Positions 60,028 to 64,000 of a stretch of DNA of 64,000 nucleotides are shown here, one piece after another. The DNA is from JBFWUW01 sp050247075. Lineage in GTDB: Bacteria; Planctomycetota; Planctomycetia; Pirellulales; JBFWUW01. Location of the stretch: NCBI GenBank assembly GCA_050247075.1, contig JBFWUW010000029.1, forward strand, positions 10,782 through 74,781, written 5' to 3'. Made by a program: the position numbers and the translations under genes. The notes under the pieces are model-generated. The model searched no databases. It had not been told where the DNA came from and saw only the letters and a program-made list of their open reading frames with translations. Each line of letters begins with the position of its first letter. The first letter of the stretch is position 1.

Positions 60028-62415
60028 CTACTTCGCCAGATACAAAAACGGCCGGCGGAACATGCCGCCCATGTGATGAGGGTTGTTCACACGCACCACG
60101 AAGTTGTTCTTGCCGGCTTGCAAGTGGCCGGCCAGATCGACATCCCATTCAAACCGGTAATCGTTATACCACCACATCTCGCGCTGCGGGCGGTTAGACA
60201 CCAGATAGCCGTTGACGTACAGCCAACTCTCGGCGAACAGGCCGGGAAACTTCACATGCATCGGGCCGGCGGCCTGCTCGGCCGTAAGGTCCACTTCGGT
60301 CTGGTACCAGCAAATACCGTTGTAGTAGTGATAGTCGGGTGAAAGCACGCCTTGCGCCTGGGGATACAAGTCGGTGCGGAGCATTTCCCATTCATTTGGG
60401 TTGTTCATGTGGGCGGAGATAAGGTCGCTCTTGTCGGCGGCCTTCCACCAAGACAAGTCGGGCGTCTTTCGCGCCCAACTGCTAGCCAGACCCGTGTCGT
60501 GGGGATCGCGGCGAAAGGCCCACTCCAGCGGCAACCTTGCCGCCAGCGTCCCCTTGGTGCCGTTGGTGAACTCCAGCAATTCGCGGTATTGCTGCACCTC
60601 GCCCGGCCACCAGGCATAGCCCCCTTCGCCAATTTTCTCGTAGGTGGTAAAGGTGCCGTTCATTTCGGTCAGTTGCTTGCGGGCGGCCAGCCCGCGTTCT
60701 CCGGCGGCAACGGCGGCGGCGTAGTCGATGTCGCTAGCGGCGGCCTGGGTCATGGCCATGTAGTTGACAAGAACCTCGTAACCCAATCGCGTAAACTTCA
60801 TGCGGCCGAGATACAACTGTTCGTTCCGCGACTTGTCGGGCTTGGCCGACAAGGCTTGCAAGGCGGCTTCGCCGGCCGCCAGGTGGCTGCCAAGTTGTGT
60901 CACGAGTTCGGGCGTATAGACAACCGGCGCGACGAAGAATTCGTGCTCGGTGGCGATGGATTCTTTCCAGGCATTGTTGATGGCACCCCAATACTGGGCC
61001 ATCGGCTTGGCGGCCGGCCCGTAAAACTTGGGATAGAACTCGGCCAGCAGCTCATCAACATCGGCATCGGGATTCCAGTAGAGTTGGCCGCGAACATACA
61101 AATTAAGGAACGTGGTCGCCATCGCTCCGCGGCTCTCGGTGTCGACCCCCAGAATGCCCGCCTTTCGGTAGTGTTTGACCGCCTGGCGGATGGTTTCATA
61201 CGACGGATTGGGAATATCCCGCCAGACCAACATTCCCTGGTCGTAGTCATAGATCACCAGCCGGCCTTGCATGACTTCAGCCCAGCGGTAGAGCATCTCC
61301 TTGTACTCTTGCTGCGGCGGAGAACGGGGATCGTCCATGCCATGTATGGGGTCGATATCGATCGGGGCCAGATAGGCCACCAGTGACTTCTCGGAGGTCA
61401 GCTTGCGCTGCGGTGGCAAGGTGATGTTGCTGTACGCCAGAAAGCCGATCTTAGCGTTGCTGCTGGGGTATTGCATTTGCAGGTTGGCTGCGACGTTGTT
61501 GTAGAACGTCAGAAAGGCGTCAGTGAGCGAGGGGACCATGAAATACTTGTCGCGCAAACCGGCCTTCAGCAAGTTGTCGGCGGGCGAGTCCGATTCGTAA
61601 ATGCCGTCCTCCAGCCCCAGCGTAATCCGTTCGCCATTCTCAAAGGCCGGCGCTAGCTGCTTGGCTACATGCTCGGCGGTGGCTGGCTCGGCAATGGGGA
61701 CATTGAAAATGGTCTTGCCCGGCGGCACCAGCGTCTGCGTATATTGCGCCAAGGCATGGCCTGAGGGCACGATCTCGTCGTTCATGAAATTGCGTCGCTG
61801 GAATTCGTCCTTGCCGGTGGTATCGCCCAGCCACGATAGCCAATACCGCCGCACCTCAAAGGGCGGCCCATAGGCGTAGTCCAGCGCATCGACCGACAAC
61901 GACTTTTTCTCTGGAATGCACTCGCCAAATTCGGTGGGCAGATACCAGCGGCAGCCCATGCGGCGTAGCAATTCGGCGACGGCATAATAGTGGCTTTCGT
62001 CGTTGCTGCCGGCCAGGTAGACACGGTTGTTCGCCCGGCGCAGCACGATGGCATCGGACCGCAACACCGGAGTGGCCTTGGCCACTTTGCCCAGCGCGGC
62101 GTTCAGCGTGGCATCGGCGGCCAGCGCCTGTTGCCCCACAATCAGCACGGGCCCCTGGCCCGCCAGCGCGGCTTGAATGGCGGCATCGTCGGCTGCCAAC
62201 GGCGCGGTGGAGCCGGTCATCAGCCCGATGCAGCGGACCATTTCGTCTGCCGCCCGTTTTTCCCACGGTCCCGCCTGAGGTGAAACCACCACGGTGGCCG
62301 CCGGCTTGCCCCGTTCCGCCAGTACCAGGGGGTCAGCCCCCCGCATCAGAACAGGTTGCGCCGCTGCCAGCAGCGTAAACAGGGCCATCCCAAGCAGGCG
62401 AATAGATTTCTGCAT
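60028..62415 (-). CDS. Secreted DUF4838 protein with GH67/GH20-type N-domain
   Basis: A 795-residue exported protein from the ATG at 62415 (signal peptide MALFTLLAAAQPVLMRG). Residues about 30-165 form an alpha-glucuronidase/hexosaminidase-type N-domain (ATVVVSPQAGPWEKRAADEM, AIVLRRANNRVYLAGSNDES, HYYAVAELLRRMGCRWYLPT). DUF4838 follows (VRRYWLSWLGD, IGFLAYSNITLPPQRKLTSE, YRWAEVMQGRLVIYDYDQGM, GVDTESRGAMATTFLNLYVR, YGPAAKPMAQYWGAINNAW). The last 150 residues resemble a jelly-roll sugar-binding domain (WYQTEVDLTAEQAAGPMHVK, ESWLYVNGYLVSNRPQREMW, GKNNFVVRVNNPHHMGG). It likely acts on a uronic-acid-containing or similar glycan, by analogy with the N-domain. Confidence 0.9.
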   Translation of the reverse strand: MQKSIRLLGMALFTLLAAAQPVLMRGADPLVLAERGKPAATVVVSPQAGPWEKRAADEMVRCIGLMTGSTAPLAADDAAIQAALAGQGPVLIVGQQALAADATLNAALGKVAKATPVLRSDAIVLRRANNRVYLAGSNDESHYYAVAELLRRMGCRWYLPTEFGECIPEKKSLSVDALDYAYGPPFEVRRYWLSWLGDTTGKDEFQRRNFMNDEIVPSGHALAQYTQTLVPPGKTIFNVPIAEPATAEHVAKQLAPAFENGERITLGLEDGIYESDSPADNLLKAGLRDKYFMVPSLTDAFLTFYNNVAANLQMQYPSSNAKIGFLAYSNITLPPQRKLTSEKSLVAYLAPIDIDPIHGMDDPRSPPQQEYKEMLYRWAEVMQGRLVIYDYDQGMLVWRDIPNPSYETIRQAVKHYRKAGILGVDTESRGAMATTFLNLYVRGQLYWNPDADVDELLAEFYPKFYGPAAKPMAQYWGAINNAWKESIATEHEFFVAPVVYTPELVTQLGSHLAAGEAALQALSAKPDKSRNEQLYLGRMKFTRLGYEVLVNYMAMTQAAASDIDYAAAVAAGERGLAARKQLTEMNGTFTTYEKIGEGGYAWWPGEVQQYRELLEFTNGTKGTLAARLPLEWAFRRDPHDTGLASSWARKTPDLSWWKAADKSDLISAHMNNPNEWEMLRTDLYPQAQGVLSPDYHYYNGICWYQTEVDLTAEQAAGPMHVKFPGLFAESWLYVNGYLVSNRPQREMWWYNDYRFEWDVDLAGHLQAGKNNFVVRVNNPHHMGGMFRRPFLYLAK

Positions 62416-62610
62416 GAAAGAATGTCTCGCGAAAAGTGCGCCAATGGCGTATGTCATGGACAAGGGTATTGAATGGAGGCTCTAGTATAGGCAGACAGCC
62501 GGACGAAGGGTATTGTCCCCTTGGCCCGGTTGGTTACGGGGTTTTTGCACAATGCACCGGGTTGCTTGCCTCACTTGCAACGGCGGGCTAACGTGTTACG
62601 TGTAAGACAC

Positions 62611-62633
62611 GGCAGGCCCGCTTCAGGCCTGCC
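62611..62633. repeat. Perfect 8-bp hairpin upstream of DUF1080 gene
   Basis: GGCAGGCC (62611-62618) and GGCCTGCC (62626-62633) around a 7-nt loop, about 40 bp before the DUF1080 ATG. It could be a 5'-leader structure or a dispersed element. Confidence 0.6.
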
Positions 62634-62672
62634 TCTCGATATTTCATGTTCTCGTTCATCGCGGGGGAATCG

Positions 62673-63419
62673 ATGCGACAATTTTTGCTTTTGTTGGCCT
62701 CCTTGGTCGCGGTCGCAATGTCTTGTTCTTGCGCGCTGGCGGAAGATGGCGGCCCGCCGGAAGGCTTCACCGCGCTGTTCAATGGCCAAGACTTTGCCGG
62801 CTGGAAAGTACCGGAGGGGGACAACGGCCACTGGAAGATCGTGGATGGGGTCATCGACTACGATGCCCAGAGCGAAGCGTCGGGCGAGAAGAGCCTGTGG
62901 ACGGAGAAGGAGTACGGCGATTTCACTTTGCTGGTCGATTGGCGGATCAAGGAGACGCCGTACAACAACCCTAACGTGCCGATCGTGCTGCCCGACGGTT
63001 CGCATAAGCTCAACGAGCGCGGTGAGGAAATCCGCACCATCGTGCCCGATTCCGACTCGGGTATTTTTCTGCGCGGCGAAGGCAAGTCTCAGGTCAACAT
63101 TTGGTGCTGGCCCATCGGATCGGGCGAAGTCTACGGCTACCGCATGGACAAGAGCCTGCCGGCGGAAGTGCGGGCAGGCGTCACCCCGCGCATTAACGCC
63201 GACCACAATATCGGCGAGTGGAACACCTTCAAAATCAAGCTCCGCGACGACCGGCTAACGGTGGCTCTGAACGGCAAGACCGTACTGGACAACGCCCAAT
63301 TGCCCGGTATCCCGCCGCGCGGGCCGCTAGCCTTGCAGCATCACGGGTCGATGCAAGACGGCAAATGGACCAGTCCTCCGGCCTTGGTGCAGTTCCGGAA
63401 TATCTACATTCGCGAGTAA
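62673..63419 (+). CDS. Secreted DUF1080 (3-keto-disaccharide hydrolase fold) protein
   Basis: A 248-residue exported protein. The ATG at 62673 has GGGGGA 4 bases before it; the signal peptide is RQFLLLLASLVAVAMSCSCA. The mature part is a DUF1080 jelly roll: EGFTALFNGQDFAGWKVPEG, NGHWKIVDGVIDYDAQ, WTEKEYGDFTLLVDWRIKET, SDSGIFLRGEGKSQVNIWCW, GEWNTFKIKLRDDRLTVALN and PPRGPLALQHHG. These are highly amplified in planctomycetes; some relatives hydrolyse 3-ketosugars. The substrate here is not known. No adjoining DUF1501-like partners, in contrast to the cluster at 6-15 kb. Confidence 0.93.
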   Translation: MRQFLLLLASLVAVAMSCSCALAEDGGPPEGFTALFNGQDFAGWKVPEGDNGHWKIVDGVIDYDAQSEASGEKSLWTEKEYGDFTLLVDWRIKETPYNNPNVPIVLPDGSHKLNERGEEIRTIVPDSDSGIFLRGEGKSQVNIWCWPIGSGEVYGYRMDKSLPAEVRAGVTPRINADHNIGEWNTFKIKLRDDRLTVALNGKTVLDNAQLPGIPPRGPLALQHHGSMQDGKWTSPPALVQFRNIYIRE

Positions 63420-63502
63420 GCCGGAATGTGACTTCGCAACTAGCGCAATTGCATGCTTGCGGCCTTCGTTGTCGCAGTTAGTCTTAGTTCGCAACAACAA
63501 CC

Positions 63503-63895
63503 ATGAGCGATTCACAGCGCCATGTAGAATGCACGATCCCGGTCTTGCCCGTCCGTGATCTGCTTCGCAGCATTGAGTTCTACACGGCAACACTGGGCTT
63601 CCAACTCGACTGGGGCGGCCAGCCAGGCTCCAAGGTTTGCTCGGTCTCCAGAGATAGTTGCGCTATAATGCTCTCGCAGGATTTTCAGAATGCTGGGGGC
63701 ACTTGGGTCTGGATCGGAGTGGCGGACGATTCTCTGTTTCAAGACTACCGGAGCCGCGGTGTGAAGGTCCGGCAGAAGGCCGCCAATTACACATGGGCTT
63801 ACGAAATGAAGTTCGAGGACATCGACGGCAACATCTTGTGGCTAGGGACCGAACCACGTAAGGACTTGCCATTGATCGATCTTCGCGCGGACTGA
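63503..63895 (+). CDS. VOC-family (glyoxalase/bleomycin resistance-like) protein
   Basis: A 130-residue cytoplasmic protein made of the paired beta-alpha-beta-beta-beta units of the vicinal oxygen chelate fold. CTIPVLPVRDLLRSIEFYTA, TLGFQLDWGGQPGSKVCSVS and FEDIDGNILWLGTEP are typical. A metal-ligand triad is incomplete by eye (the Glu in KFEDIDGNI is in place, and His at the first site is not obvious), so it may bind rather than convert its ligand. It resembles VOC members annotated as bleomycin-resistance-like, but substrate is unknown. Confidence 0.85.
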   Translation: MSDSQRHVECTIPVLPVRDLLRSIEFYTATLGFQLDWGGQPGSKVCSVSRDSCAIMLSQDFQNAGGTWVWIGVADDSLFQDYRSRGVKVRQKAANYTWAYEMKFEDIDGNILWLGTEPRKDLPLIDLRAD

Positions 63896-63927
63896 CTTGC
63901 CCTTTCTCCTTCTCGAAACATGTTTCC

Positions 63928-64000
63928 ATGACCACTCGCAACGCGTGTTTGGCTCTCACGGCATTGCATTTCCTATGCGTATGCGCGCTCTCCTTCGAAC
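63928..64000 (+). CDS. Possible start of a further gene (partial)
   Basis: From an ATG at 63928 the frame stays open to the right edge: MTTRNACLALTALHFLCVCA then LSFE, which reads like a signal peptide. Only 24 codons are visible and no ribosome-binding site stands out, so this is tentative. Confidence 0.3.
   Translation, partial: MTTRNACLALTALHFLCVCALSFE

Noticed and set aside
1..64000. CRISPR array, tRNA or rRNA genes, insertion sequences, prophage
   Set aside because: No regularly spaced long repeats with unique spacers, no cloverleaf-like sequence, no transposase or integrase and no phage structural genes were seen. The period-7 arrays have no spacers and are too short-unit for CRISPR.

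Overview
The window looks like chromosome of a planctomycete, most likely a Pirellulales-type member of the Planctomycetota. Evidence: a high-GC genome with the lineage-typical secreted families DUF1549/DUF1553, DUF1501, planctomycete cytochrome c (PSCyt1), DUF1080 and DUF4838; a large type IV pilus / type II secretion-like cluster with very long pseudopilins; many starts without a clear Shine-Dalgarno; and long spacers filled with small repeats. No rRNA, tRNA, CRISPR array, transposase or prophage was found. About 40 protein genes are supported.

Layout. 1-6.4 kb: a TPR/HxxH secreted protein (runs off the left edge), a YkgJ-type cysteine-cluster protein, histidyl-tRNA synthetase, a secreted redoxin, a TPR protein and a nucleosidase of the MTA/SAH type. 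6.4-14.8 kb (minus): a probable operon of a small hypothetical, DUF1501, a PPC-domain protein, DUF1549/DUF1553 and a PSCyt1-WD40 protein. 15.2-21.0 kb (plus): a PilM-PilN-like fusion followed by two single-pass membrane proteins in the places where PilO and PilP would sit. 21.4-31 kb: a secreted esterase-like protein, HisA, an EF-G-like GTPase, a PilZ protein, a SUFU-domain protein and a ComM/YifB AAA ATPase. 31.1-48.8 kb (plus): the pilus/secretion engine PilB1-PilT-PilB2-PilC, then five pseudopilin-type proteins ending in a 1991-residue GspK/PilX-like giant. 48.9-51 kb: MscL, a small membrane protein and an SMP-30 lactonase-like protein. 51.7-63.9 kb: a large unknown cytoplasmic protein and a loose group of secreted carbohydrate-related proteins (glycosidase-like with two discoidin-like domains, metallophosphatase with CBM9-like tail, DUF4838, DUF1080), then a VOC protein.

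How they work together. PilM-N, the two membrane proteins, PilB1/PilT/PilB2, PilC and the pseudopilins together suggest one envelope-spanning pilus/pseudopilus machine whose secretin and prepilin peptidase are outside the window. All five pseudopilin-type proteins carry acidic DxDxDG/EF-hand-like loops, which suggests a calcium-stabilised pseudopilus. The secreted glycan-related genes could supply or use exported cargo, but no link is shown by the sequence.

Two dispersed repeat families stand out between genes: arrays of degenerate 7-bp repeats, some of which supply the stop or start codon of the adjoining gene, and short inverted repeats with a TGTAGGAGGCG core.
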